From positions 1 through 64,000 of the forward strand of contig NZ_LHVH01000028.1 in the NCBI RefSeq assembly GCF_001269885.1: a stretch of 64,000 nt of DNA, read 5' to 3'. The notes beneath the pieces are model-generated. The model was not told the DNA's origin. It ran no database searches and was given only the letters and a program-made list of their open reading frames with translations. The DNA comes from Pseudomonas kilonensis. GTDB taxonomy: Bacteria; Pseudomonadota; Gammaproteobacteria; Pseudomonadales; Pseudomonadaceae. Below are positions 43,894 to 51,563 of the stretch, piece after piece (position 1 is the stretch's first letter; each line of letters opens with the position of its first letter). A program made the translations under genes and the position numbers.

Positions 43894-44495
43894 CCACGCC
43901 GTACATCCTGGTGTTGTATTACAGCCGCAGCGGCTCCACCAACGAAATGGCCCGGCAGATCGCCCGTGGTGTCGAGCAGGCCGGGCTGGAAGCCAGGTTG
44001 CGTACGGTCCCGGCGATTTCTGCCGAGTGCGAAGCGGTTTCCCCGGACATCCCGGAGCAAGGCCCACTCTACGCCAGCCTCGATGACCTGAAGAACTGTG
44101 CCGGCCTGGCCTTGGGCAGCCCGACCCGGTTCGGCAACATGGCCGCGCCGCTCAAGTACTTTCTCGACGGCACCAGCAACCTGTGGCTGACCGGCGCGCT
44201 GGTGGGCAAACCGGCCGGGGTATTCACCTCCACCGCGAGCCTGCACGGCGGCCAGGAAACCACCCTGCTGTCGATGATGCTGCCGCTGCTGCACCACGGC
44301 ATGCTGATCACCGGCCTGCCCTACAGTGAATCGGCCTTGATCGACACCCAGGGCGGCGGTACGCCCTACGGCCCGAGCCATCACGCCGGGGCCGACGGCA
44401 AAAGCGGCTTGAACGAACATGAGGTCGCCCTGTGCCGCGCCTTGGGTTTGCGCCTGGCGAAAACCGCCCTGTTGCTGGAGAACGGCCGTGGCTAA
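43890..44495 (+). CDS. wrbA: NAD(P)H:quinone oxidoreductase, WrbA type
   Basis: A flavodoxin-fold enzyme that reduces quinones by two electrons. A GTG at 43890 (overlapping the arsC stop) gives 201 residues; in-frame sequence upstream is the arsC region in another frame. YILVLYYSRSGSTNEMARQIARGVEQAG near 5-32 binds FMN phosphate, LALGSPTRFGNMAAPLKYFLD near 75-95 and FTSTASLHGGQETTLLSMMLPLLHHGM near 114-140 are WrbA hallmarks. It forms an operon with arsC and the DUF2069 gene. Confidence 0.93.
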   Translation: MTTPYILVLYYSRSGSTNEMARQIARGVEQAGLEARLRTVPAISAECEAVSPDIPEQGPLYASLDDLKNCAGLALGSPTRFGNMAAPLKYFLDGTSNLWLTGALVGKPAGVFTSTASLHGGQETTLLSMMLPLLHHGMLITGLPYSESALIDTQGGGTPYGPSHHAGADGKSGLNEHEVALCRALGLRLAKTALLLENGRG

Positions 44496-44913
44496 GAAGC
44501 CGAAGATCCTGCCTTCCATCCAATGGCTGGAACCGCGCGTACGCCTCGCCCGCGTCCTCAGCCTGCTGTGCTTTTTCGGCCTGGTGGGGTTGCTCAGCGC
44601 GTACTACCTGCTGATCGCCGATCTGCACGGCGCGCGCCCCTGGGTGATTCTGCTGATCGAACTGGTGCCGCTGCTGCTACTCGCCCCCGGCATGCTCACC
44701 GGCAGCGCCCGCGGACACTCGTGGATGTGCTTCGTGGTGAATTTGTATTTTATCAAGGGCGCGCTGGCGGCCTATGACCCGAACCGGCAACTGTTCGGCG
44801 TGCTGGAAATGGCGGCGAGCGTGGCCGTGTTCTGCTCGGCGTTGCTGTATGTGCGTTGGCGGTTTCAGTTGAATCGGCGGTTGGCGGGAGAAGGTGAACC
44901 CGCCATTGCCTGA
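44488..44913 (+). CDS. DUF2069 membrane protein
   Basis: A 141-residue inner-membrane protein. The GTG at 44488 overlaps the wrbA stop by 8 bases and gives AKKPKILPSIQWLEPRVRLARVLS; earlier in-frame codons lie deep in wrbA. Four hydrophobic helices are evident (LLCFFGLVGLLSAYYLLI, VILLIELVPLLLLAPGML, MCFVVNLYFIKGALAAY, MAASVAVFCSALLYVRWRF). DUF2069 proteins have no known function; its arrangement after wrbA is close enough for coupled translation. Confidence 0.85.
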   Translation: MAKKPKILPSIQWLEPRVRLARVLSLLCFFGLVGLLSAYYLLIADLHGARPWVILLIELVPLLLLAPGMLTGSARGHSWMCFVVNLYFIKGALAAYDPNRQLFGVLEMAASVAVFCSALLYVRWRFQLNRRLAGEGEPAIA

Positions 44914-44923
44914 TAGGCCGCTA

Positions 44924-44997
44924 TCGCGAGCAAGCTCGCTCCCACACTGGATTTTCGGCGTTCACAAATCCAGTGTGGGAGCGGGCTTGCTCGCGAT
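44924..44997. repeat. REPIN between convergent genes
   Basis: Arms TCGCGAGCAAGCTCGCTCCC (from 44924) and GGGAGCGGGCTTGCTCGCGA (to 44996) with CACTGGATTT / AAATCCAGTG continuing the pairing, around a very short loop. Confidence 0.92.
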
Positions 44998-45012
44998 GAA
45001 TTCACCACGGTT

Positions 45013-45687
45013 TCAATGATTAACGGTGTAAGCCAGCATCATCGAAATCTGCGACATCGGCCGCCCCCCACTCTCTTCATGCCACTGGTTGAAGGCATTT
45101 TGCACCGTCGCCAGGTCCCGCAGGCTGGTGGGGACCTTGTCGATGATCTCCTGAGCATTGAGCGCGGCCACGACGTCATAGCTGGGCACGAAGGTGTCCT
45201 TGCCCATCATCCGCAAAAAGCGCGGCGCTGAGAGGCCGCCCAGTTGATGGCCGTGCTTTTTCAGGTAGGTCCACAGGCCGACGATGTCGGTCACCGGCCA
45301 GTCGGCGACCAGCGCGCCGAAGCTGCCCTTTTCATGGGCCACGTCCAATATCAGCTGCGCGTTGCGCGGCACGCTCTTGAGCTTGCCCAGGTGGCGGATG
45401 ATCCGCGCGTCCTGCATCAACCGCTCCAGGTGCTCGGCGCTCATCAGCACGACTTTCTCCGGGTCGAACTTGAAGAACACCTCTTCAAAGGCCGGCCACT
45501 TGGCGTCCACCAGGCTGTGCTTGAGCCCGGCGCGGAACACCCGCAGCGCCATGGTCGAGAGGTAACGGTCGTCGCCGATCTTGCGCAGTTGCGCCGCAGT
45601 CTTGGGCACCGGCAGGTGGGCTTCCAGCTCAGCCGCCGAACCGAAGCGGTTCAGACAGTACTCGTGCAGCCACTTGTAATCGCGCAT
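45013..45687 (-). CDS. DNA-3-methyladenine glycosylase I-like protein
   Basis: A 224-residue protein (MRDYKWLHEYCLNRFGSAAELEAHLPVPKTAAQL) of the HhH-GPD/Tag-like family as annotated in Pseudomonas. MALRVFRAGLKHSLVDAKWPAFEEVFFKFDP near 46-76 matches the Tag pattern (L-S-x-x-x-F-R-A-G-x-x-W type), and IIRHLGKLKSVPRNAQLILDV near 96-116 and GLWTYLKKHGHQLGGLSAPRFLRMMGKDTFVPSYDVV near 137-173 follow. Zinc ligands of classical Tag proteins are not apparent, so the base specificity is uncertain. It lies downstream of the ttcA terminator. Confidence 0.75.
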   Translation of the reverse strand: MRDYKWLHEYCLNRFGSAAELEAHLPVPKTAAQLRKIGDDRYLSTMALRVFRAGLKHSLVDAKWPAFEEVFFKFDPEKVVLMSAEHLERLMQDARIIRHLGKLKSVPRNAQLILDVAHEKGSFGALVADWPVTDIVGLWTYLKKHGHQLGGLSAPRFLRMMGKDTFVPSYDVVAALNAQEIIDKVPTSLRDLATVQNAFNQWHEESGGRPMSQISMMLAYTVNH

Positions 45688-45704
45688 GCCCTCTCCTGGG
45701 GGTT

Positions 45705-45733
45705 AAAAATGAAAACGGCGCTTGAAAGCGCCG
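45705..45733 (-). terminator. Intrinsic terminator after ttcA
   Basis: Perfect stem ACGGCGCTT (45714-45722) with AAGCGCCGT (45725-45733). On the minus strand it is followed by TTCATTTTT. It lies 19 bases past the ttcA stop and upstream of the glycosylase-like gene. Confidence 0.92.
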
Positions 45734-45751
45734 TAATAACTATCGGTAGAG

Positions 45752-46576
45752 TCAGAGGTTCACCACATTGACGAACCGCGGCGTGGCGTTTTCGTCGATG
45801 CGCAGGTTGGTGAAGTCGAACAGGTTGCGGTCCGCCAGTTGCGACGGAATGACATTCTGCAAGCCGCGGAAAATGCTCTCGGTACGACCCGGGGTCTTGC
45901 GTTCCCATTCCTGGAGCATCTCCTTGACCACCTGGCGTTGCAGGTTTTCCTGGGAGCCGCACAGGTTGCAGGGGATGATCGGGAACTGCTTGAAATCCGA
46001 ATAGGCCTGGATGTCTTTCTCGTTGCAATAGGCCAGCGGGCGGATCACCACGTTGCGCCCGTCATCGGCGCGCAGCTTGGGCGGCATGGCCTTGAGCGAG
46101 CCGTTGTAGAACATGTTCAGGAAGAAGGTCTCGACGATATCGTCGCGGTGGTGCCCCAGGGCCATCTTGGTTGCGCCGATCTCATCGGCGAAGGTGTAGA
46201 GCGTTCCGCGCCGCAGGCGTGAGCACAGCGAACAGGTGGTCTTGCCTTCGGGGATCAGTTCCTTGACCACCGAATAGGTGTCTTTCTCGACGATGTGATA
46301 TTCCACGCCGAGCGACTCAAGGTAGGCCGGCAGCACATGCTCGGGGAACCCGGGCTGCTTCTGGTCCATGTTCACCGCGACGATGTCGAACTTGATCGGC
46401 GCAACTTTCTGCAGATGCATCAGCACATCGAGCAAGGTGTAGCTGTCCTTGCCGCCGGACAGGCAGACCATGACCTTGTCGCCGTCCTCGATCATGTTGA
46501 AATCGGCGACCGCCTCACCGGCCAGGCGGCGCAGGCGCTTTTGCAGTTTGTTCTGGTTGACCGTAAGAGTGCCCAT
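45752..46576 (-). CDS. ttcA: tRNA 2-thiocytidine(32) synthetase TtcA
   Basis: An iron-sulfur enzyme that thiolates cytidine 32 of certain tRNAs. The 274 residues contain the PP-loop VMVCLSGGKDSYTLLDVL near 32-49, CSLCSRLRRGTLY near 116-128 with the CxxC cluster ligands, ALGHHRDDIVETFFLNMFYNGSLKAMPPKL near 138-167, and a second CxxC in IIPCNLCGSQENLQR near 200-215. The ATG at 46576 opens GTLTVNQNKLQKRLRRLAGEAVADF, as in orthologues. It ends at a strong terminator. Confidence 0.96.
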   Translation of the reverse strand: MGTLTVNQNKLQKRLRRLAGEAVADFNMIEDGDKVMVCLSGGKDSYTLLDVLMHLQKVAPIKFDIVAVNMDQKQPGFPEHVLPAYLESLGVEYHIVEKDTYSVVKELIPEGKTTCSLCSRLRRGTLYTFADEIGATKMALGHHRDDIVETFFLNMFYNGSLKAMPPKLRADDGRNVVIRPLAYCNEKDIQAYSDFKQFPIIPCNLCGSQENLQRQVVKEMLQEWERKTPGRTESIFRGLQNVIPSQLADRNLFDFTNLRIDENATPRFVNVVNL

Positions 46577-46990
46577 GACGCGAAATCCGTGAGGTGTGAC
46601 GAAAGGCCGGCATTTTACGCAAAAACCGGCTTTCGGCGAAGAGTTGATGCACCACTGTTGTGGTCAGGGTTTGTGGGAGCAAAGCTTGCTCGCGAAACAG
46701 ACGCCTCGGTTTCTGAAAGACCGCATCGCTTCCATCGCGGGCAAGCCTTGCTCCCACAATCGCCTCGCTACAAGGTGAATTTCTTTGCCAAGGGTTGTGT
46801 ACAGACCCATCGGCGATTAGCACCACGGCCGACAGCGCGATTTGCTCTAAGCCCCCCATCCCCCTCGGGGTGACTCCTTTCTATACTGCGACATAAGGTC
46901 GCACACACTTACAGACCTTCACTTACCCGGCCATTTGGCCCGTAGGCGCTCCGTTGGGGGGCGATGGCAATAACAAAGGAGTGACTGACT
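46577..46990. other. Gap between ttcA and the Yip1-family gene
   Basis: This 414-base gap holds the REPIN at 46672-46758 and, beyond it, a hairpin-prone stretch (GCGAC-ATAAG-GTCGC near 46889-46903). The plus-strand gene at 46991 has AAAGGAG at ribosome-site distance. No gene is supported. Confidence 0.4.
46672..46758. repeat. REPIN, mixed-arm variant
   Basis: Arms TGTGGGAGCAAAGCTTGCTC (46672-46691) and GCGGGCAAGCCTTGCTCCCA (46738-46757) differ slightly. The spacer (ACGCCTCGG...CTGAAAGACCGCATCG) is almost the same as those at 49712-49746 and 22601-22634, so these loci share a REPIN subfamily. Confidence 0.92.
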
Positions 46991-47593
46991 ATGATCCATC
47001 ATGTCGTGGGGCTCTTTACCCACCCTGATCAAGAATGGAAAGAAATCCGTGGCGATCAGGAGGAAAGCATCAGCCACATGTACCTCACCCACACGCTGAT
47101 CCTGGCGGCTATTCCCGCGGTATCGGCATTCATCGGCACCACGCAGGTGGGATGGGTCATCGGCAATCGTCCGCCGGTCATGCTCACCCAGGAAAGTGCG
47201 CTGTGGATGACCGTCATGTCGTACCTGGCCATGTTGGGCGGGGTGGCAGTGATGGGCGCCTTCATCCACTGGATGGCCCGTACCTACGACGCCAACCCGA
47301 GCCTGGCCCGCTGCGTCGCATTCGCCACCTACACCGCGACACCTTTGTTCATCGGCGGCCTGGCGGCGCTCTACCCGCACATGTGGCTGGGAATGATCGT
47401 CGGCACGGCGGCGATCTGCTACACGGTCTACCTGCTGTATGTGGGCCTGCCGACGTTCATGAACATTCCCCAGGACGAAGGTTTTCTGTTTTCCAGTTCG
47501 GTACTCGCCGTCGGCCTCGTGGTGCTGGTGGCCATCATGGCGTTCACGGTCATCGTCTGGGGGCTGGGCGTCGGCCCGGTCTATACCAGTTGA
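46991..47593 (+). CDS. Yip1 family membrane protein
   Basis: A 200-residue inner-membrane protein with five probable helices: LTHTLILAAIPAVSAFIG, WMTVMSYLAMLGGVAVMGAFIHWMA, ATPLFIGGLAALYPHM, MIVGTAAICYTVYLLYVGLPTFM and VLAVGLVVLVAIMAFTVIVWGLGVG. The N-terminus MIHHVVGLFTHPDQEWKEIR is a common opening for bacterial Yip1-like proteins. The function in bacteria is unknown. AAAGGAG precedes the ATG at 6-10 bases. A hairpin follows the gene. Confidence 0.85.
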   Translation: MIHHVVGLFTHPDQEWKEIRGDQEESISHMYLTHTLILAAIPAVSAFIGTTQVGWVIGNRPPVMLTQESALWMTVMSYLAMLGGVAVMGAFIHWMARTYDANPSLARCVAFATYTATPLFIGGLAALYPHMWLGMIVGTAAICYTVYLLYVGLPTFMNIPQDEGFLFSSSVLAVGLVVLVAIMAFTVIVWGLGVGPVYTS

Positions 47594-47643
47594 AGGATTG
47601 AAACCGTCCCGATAGTACCCTCCAATAAAAAAGCAGGATCTGC

Positions 47644-47680
47644 CGACACAGGCCGCCGCAAGGCGGCCTTCCTGTGTTTG
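47644..47680 (+). terminator. Probable terminator after the Yip1-family gene
   Basis: ACACAGG...CCGCC-GCAA-GGCGG...CCTGTGT forms a two-part stem about 55-90 bases after the stop of the gene at 46991-47593, followed by a short TTGAG. Without a long T-run this is moderate evidence. Confidence 0.5.
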
Positions 47681-47767
47681 AGCCGCGCGAAACGACCACT
47701 GAGCGCCTGGACGATTCGCAACGGCCGACGCTTGCGGCATACTCGGGCTTCTGGAGACCCGTAAAGC

Positions 47768-48262
47768 ATGCTCGAGCAACTCAATACCCGCGTCGAAGAG
47801 TGTTACCAACAAGCCGAATCCTTTTTCAAACGTCCTTTCAAACGCCCGGTGGTCAGCTTCAAATTGCGTGGCCAGAAGGCTGGTGTCGCGCACCTGCATG
47901 AAAACCTGCTGCGCTTCAATCCACAGTTGTACCGGGAAAACGCCGAAGACTTCCTCAAGCAGACCGTCGCCCATGAAGTCGCGCACCTGATCGCCCATCA
48001 ACTGTTTGGCGAACGCATCCAGCCCCATGGCGAAGAATGGCAACTGATCATGCGCGGGGTCTACGAACTGCCGCCCAACCGCTGCCACACCTACGAAATC
48101 AAACGCCGCAGCGTGACCCGCTACATCTACAAATGCCCCTGCGACGGCAGCGACTTCCCGTTCTCGGCCCAGCGCCACAGCCTGGTGCGCCAGGGGCGGC
48201 GGTATTTGTGCCGTAGTTGCCGTAATACCTTGGTGTTCAGTGGGGAGACCAGGGTGGAATAG
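47768..48262 (+). CDS. sprT: SprT family zinc metallopeptidase
   Basis: The 164-residue protein (LEQLNTRVEECYQQAESFFKRPF) has the HExxH zinc site in VAHEVAHLIAHQLFG near 62-76, which also supplies the third ligand region, and a C-terminal zinc-ribbon-like part with YKCPCDG near 122 and YLCRSCRNTL near 148. SprT proteins are related to eukaryotic Spartan/SPRTN; the bacterial substrate is not established. The length fits the family. It is followed by a REPIN. Confidence 0.9.
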   Translation: MLEQLNTRVEECYQQAESFFKRPFKRPVVSFKLRGQKAGVAHLHENLLRFNPQLYRENAEDFLKQTVAHEVAHLIAHQLFGERIQPHGEEWQLIMRGVYELPPNRCHTYEIKRRSVTRYIYKCPCDGSDFPFSAQRHSLVRQGRRYLCRSCRNTLVFSGETRVE

Positions 48263-48286
48263 CAGGTTTTTGTGGTAACTGGGCTG

Positions 48287-48371
48287 GCCCCTTCGCGAGC
48301 AAGCCCGCTCCCACACTGGATCTTCGGTGTTAACAAATCCCTGTGGGAGCGGGCTTGCTCGCGAAGAGGCC
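48287..48371. repeat. REPIN between convergent genes
   Basis: Arms GCGAGCAAGCCCGCTCCCAC and complement extend outward to GGCCCCTT / AAGAGGCC. It separates sprT from the CoA transferase gene, whose stop lies 11 bases beyond. Confidence 0.92.
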
Positions 48372-48381
48372 CCAAAGGGCA

Positions 48382-49563
48382 CTACAAAATCACCTTGGCA
48401 TCCCGCAATTGAGCGATCCGCTGCGCACTAAACCCCAACGCCCCCAACACCTGATCCGTATGCGCCCCCACCCCCGCGCCAATATGCCGTGGCTCGGGCA
48501 ACCCTTCGGAAAATCTCAACGGGCAAGCTATCTGCGCCTGGCTCGAACCATCGCCCCGGGGCACCTGTGTCACCAGCTCTCGAGCCTGCAACTGCGGATG
48601 CCGCAAAGCCTCCTCCAGGCTCAGCACCGGCTCGACGCACGCATCGATCCCGGCAAACACCCTGCACAGCTCGTCAAAGTCATGTTTCTCGAACTCGGCC
48701 TGCAGTGCCTGCTTAAGAGCGTGTTGTTGTTCAGGCTTGGGGGACAACCCCTGGGCCGCCAGCTCCGGACGCCCCAAGGCCCCGCACAACGCCTGCATGA
48801 ACACCGGTTCCAGGCTGCCCACCGACATCCAGCGACCATCGCGGGTGCGGTAATAGTCATAGAAGCTGCCGCCGTTGAGCATCTGCTTTTCCCAACCCGG
48901 CTCGACACCGCAGGCCAGGTAACCGGCACCGGCCATGGCGTTGAGGCTGAACACACAGTCAGTCATGCTCACGTCCAGGTGCTGACCCTGCCCGGTTTGC
49001 TGACGGGCGATGACCGCCGCCAACAGCCCGATCACCCCGTGCAACGAACCACCGGCGATGTCCGCCGCCTGGATCCCCAGCGGCAACGGACCGCTGTCGG
49101 CACGACCGGTGTGGCTGGCCAGCCCCGCCAGGGCCAGGTAATTGATGTCGTGACCGGCGCGGTCCTTGTAGGGCCCGGTCTGGCCGTAGCCGGTGATCGA
49201 CACATAGATCAGCCGCGGATTGATCGCCTTCAAGGCCTCGTAACCCAGGCCCAGTCGCGCCATCACGCCGGGGCGGAACTGTTCCAGCAGGATGTCGTAG
49301 TCCGCCAGCAGCTGCGTGACCACCGCCAACGCTTCCGGCTGCTTGAGGTCCAGGGCCAGGCTGCGTTTGTTGCGGTTGAGGTAGGCGTGGCTGGCCGATA
49401 CCCCCTGGTCATGGGGCGGCAGTACCCGCAGCAGGTCCTGGCGGGTCGGCGACTCGATGCGCAACACCTCGGCCCCCATGTCCGCCAGCAACAGCGAGGC
49501 GAACGGCCCGGGCAGCAGGGTCGAGAAGTCCAGAACCTTGAGCGATGCCAGTGGGCCTTGCAT
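48382..49563 (-). CDS. CaiB/BaiF family CoA transferase
   Basis: The 393-residue protein starts at the ATG at 49563 with GGAG nine bases upstream. The class III CoA-transferase pattern is clear: LASLKVLDFSTLLPGPFASLLLADMGAEVLRIE near 5-37, NRNKRSLALDLKQPEAL near 63, LLEQFRPGVMARLGLGYEAL near 90 and GYGQTGPYKDRAGHDINYLALAGL near 125-148, where the Asp of the HDINY segment is the expected catalytic residue. This branch includes alpha-methylacyl-CoA racemases, so racemase activity is the main alternative. There is no partner gene in the neighbourhood to define a substrate. Confidence 0.88.
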   Translation of the reverse strand: MQGPLASLKVLDFSTLLPGPFASLLLADMGAEVLRIESPTRQDLLRVLPPHDQGVSASHAYLNRNKRSLALDLKQPEALAVVTQLLADYDILLEQFRPGVMARLGLGYEALKAINPRLIYVSITGYGQTGPYKDRAGHDINYLALAGLASHTGRADSGPLPLGIQAADIAGGSLHGVIGLLAAVIARQQTGQGQHLDVSMTDCVFSLNAMAGAGYLACGVEPGWEKQMLNGGSFYDYYRTRDGRWMSVGSLEPVFMQALCGALGRPELAAQGLSPKPEQQHALKQALQAEFEKHDFDELCRVFAGIDACVEPVLSLEEALRHPQLQARELVTQVPRGDGSSQAQIACPLRFSEGLPEPRHIGAGVGAHTDQVLGALGFSAQRIAQLRDAKVIL

Positions 49564-49674
49564 GAGCGATCTCCAAGAGGGTGATGGTTGAAGACTAGGC
49601 AGGGATGGGGGGTGGGGCAATTACCGCAGGTGTCACTTCGAATGACGATTGCGCTCAAGGCTGGCGCAGATCCT

Positions 49675-49807
49675 TTGTGGCGAGGCTGGGCTGTGGGAGC
49701 AAAGCTTGCTCGCGAAACAGGCGCCTCGACTTCTGAAAGACCGCATCGCCTGCATCGCGGGCAAGCCTTGCTCCCACAAAGTGTGGGATACATCCCCTCG
49801 CCACAAA
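49675..49807. repeat. Nested palindromes: REPIN inside a TGTGGCGAGG element
   Basis: An outer pair TTTGTGGCGAGG (49674-49685) and CCCCTCGCCACAAA (49794-49807) belongs to the fourth family. Inside lies a complete REPIN (arms 49691-49710 and 49758-49778). The structure looks like one element inserted within, or copied beside, another. Confidence 0.8.
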
Positions 49808-49835
49808 AAGCATGTCCGTCTTGAAATTGAGTGCA

Positions 49836-49862
49836 AAAAAAACCCGCCGAAGCGGGTTTTTC
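49836..49862 (-). terminator. Terminator downstream of dctA
   Basis: AACCCGC (49842-49848), loop CGAA, GCGGGTT (49853-49859) with A-tract on the left and T-tract on the right. On the minus strand it lies 19 bases after the dctA stop with a run of T following; it could work in both directions. Confidence 0.9.
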
Positions 49863-49877
49863 ATTACAGCCTGAAGA

Positions 49878-51230
49878 TTACTTCACAGCGCCTGGAGCAG
49901 AGGATTCAGCCGCTGCAATCTGCGCCGCCGCAATCTGCTCGTCATCTTCACGGACATCGGAGATACCACGACCACCGGAAGCCAGCTCGGTCTGCAACTG
50001 GTCTTCGTCCAGTTCCTTGACCCACTTGGCCACCACGATCGTGGCGACGGCGTTGCCCACCAGGTTGGTCAGGGCGCGGGCTTCGGACATGAAGCGGTCG
50101 ATACCCAGGATCAGTGCCAGGCCGGCCACCGGCAAGGTGCCCACGGCCGACAGGGTGGCCGCCAGTACGATGAAACCACTACCGGTCACGCCAGCAGCAC
50201 CTTTGGACGACAGCAGCAGCACCAGCAGCAGGGTGATCTGGTGAGTCAGGTCCATCGGGGTGTCGGTGGCCTGGGCGATGAACACCGCGGCCATGGTCAG
50301 GTAGATCGAAGTACCGTCGAGGTTGAACGAGTAGCCAGTCGGGATCACCAGGCCTACGACCGACTTCTTGGCACCCAGGCGTTCCATCTTGATCAGCATG
50401 CGAGGCAGGGCCGATTCCGACGAGGAAGTACCCAGCACGATCAGCAGTTCTTCACGGATGTAGCGGATCAGCTTGACGACGCTGAAGCCGTGGGCACGGC
50501 AGATGGCGCCCAGGACCACCAGCACGAACACCACGCAGGTGATGTAGAAGCAGATCATCAACTGGCCCAACTGCACCAGCGAACCGACACCGTAGGCGCC
50601 GATGGTGAAGGCCATGGCACCGAACGCACCGATAGGCGCCAGTTTCATGATCATGTTGATGATGATGAACATGACGTGGGCGAAGCGATCGATGAAGTCC
50701 AGTACCGGCTTGCCGTAGGCGCCCAGGCGATGCAAGGCGAAACCGAAGAGCACCGAGAACATCAGCACCTGCAGGATGTCGCCGTTGGCGAACGCACCGA
50801 CAATGGTGTTCGGGATCACGTTGAGGACGAAGGCGATGATGCTCTGGTCTTTACCGGCATTGATGAAACCGGCGATCTTGCTGGTGTCCAGGGTTGCCAC
50901 GTCGATGTGCATGCCGACGCCCGGCTGCACGACGTTGACCACGACCAGGCCGATCAGCAGGGCGATGGTGGAAACGATTTCAAAGTACAGCAGCGCGTAG
51001 CCGCCAGTCTTGCCGACCGACTTCATGTTCTGCATGCCGCCGATGCCGCTGACGACGGTACAGAAGATGATGGGGGCGATGACCATTTTGATCAGTTTGA
51101 TGAACCCGTCGCCGAATGGCTTGAGGGCAACACCGGTCTGCGGGTAGAAGTGGCCGAGCAAAATACCGATGGCAATGGCTACGATCACCTGGAAATACAG
51201 GGATTTGTACAGTGGCTGACGAGTCGTCAT
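49878..51230 (-). CDS. dctA: C4-dicarboxylate:cation symporter DctA
   Basis: Inner-membrane importer of succinate, fumarate and malate (DAACS family). The 450 residues begin TTRQPLYKSLYFQVIVAIAIGILLGHFYP. Family blocks are KMVIAPIIFCTVVSGIGGM near 48-66, GTSSSESALPRMLIKMERLGAKKSVVGLVIPTGYSFNLDGTSIYLTMAAVFIAQA near 270-325 (serine-rich hairpin and NLDGT substrate region) and SSKGAAGVTGSGFIVLAATL near 340. Eight helices plus two re-entrant loops fit. It is preceded by a sigma-54 promoter and two upstream palindromes, fitting control by a DctB/DctD-type system. Confidence 0.95.
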   Translation of the reverse strand: MTTRQPLYKSLYFQVIVAIAIGILLGHFYPQTGVALKPFGDGFIKLIKMVIAPIIFCTVVSGIGGMQNMKSVGKTGGYALLYFEIVSTIALLIGLVVVNVVQPGVGMHIDVATLDTSKIAGFINAGKDQSIIAFVLNVIPNTIVGAFANGDILQVLMFSVLFGFALHRLGAYGKPVLDFIDRFAHVMFIIINMIMKLAPIGAFGAMAFTIGAYGVGSLVQLGQLMICFYITCVVFVLVVLGAICRAHGFSVVKLIRYIREELLIVLGTSSSESALPRMLIKMERLGAKKSVVGLVIPTGYSFNLDGTSIYLTMAAVFIAQATDTPMDLTHQITLLLVLLLSSKGAAGVTGSGFIVLAATLSAVGTLPVAGLALILGIDRFMSEARALTNLVGNAVATIVVAKWVKELDEDQLQTELASGGRGISDVREDDEQIAAAQIAAAESSAPGAVK

Positions 51231-51360
51231 GGCAAACCTTCCTCAAGAGTCCCGTTTGACGACATCCACCTGTCGTCCACGGCACCTCAATTGCGAACCC
51301 TCCTGCACTGGAGGGATTTGTTTTTTGTCGGCTGCACGCGGCAGACCTGTGTGCTGTATC

Positions 51361-51375
51361 GCAAGGCTCGTGCCA
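51361..51375 (-). promoter_or_regulatory. Sigma-54 (-24/-12) promoter of dctA
   Basis: On the minus strand TGGCACG-AGCC-TTGC matches the RpoN consensus with exact GG/GC spacing. It lies about 130 bases before the dctA ATG, implying a leader of roughly 120 bases. Confidence 0.9.
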
Positions 51376-51453
51376 TTTTTCAGAAAAACCCTACAAGCAC
51401 TGTTGCAGAAGGGTCCTGGAACTATTCACGGGTTAAACACCGACGTGGAATAT

Positions 51454-51508
51454 GGCGGATTTCCGCCCACGGGGCGTTTATCACTCCGGGATTTGGCGGA
51501 TATCCGCC
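51454..51508. promoter_or_regulatory. Paired palindromic activator sites upstream of dctA
   Basis: GGCGGATTTCCGCC (51454-51467) and GGCGGATATCCGCC (51495-51508, a perfect palindrome) have centres 41 bp apart, about four helical turns. They lie 80-135 bp upstream of the sigma-54 promoter, where an enhancer-binding protein such as DctD would bind. They are also 56 bases before the divergent AraC-family gene and could act there. Confidence 0.8.
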
Positions 51509-51563
51509 TTGTCGGGCTGCAGTGCCCTGCTACCATCGCCCGCTAAACGGACGGACTTCAGCC

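Larger units (their letters stand above)
49564..49877. other. Gap between the CoA transferase gene and dctA
   Basis: This 314-base gap has the promoter side of the CoA transferase gene at 49564-49673, a nested REP structure at 49675-49807, and the dctA terminator at 49836-49862. No gene is supported. Confidence 0.5.

Noticed and set aside
50241..51563. Upstream extension of the AraC-family gene to a 773-residue protein
   Set aside because: The extra 441 codons are mostly antisense to dctA and cross its promoter and activator sites. The AraC domain starts naturally at 51564.
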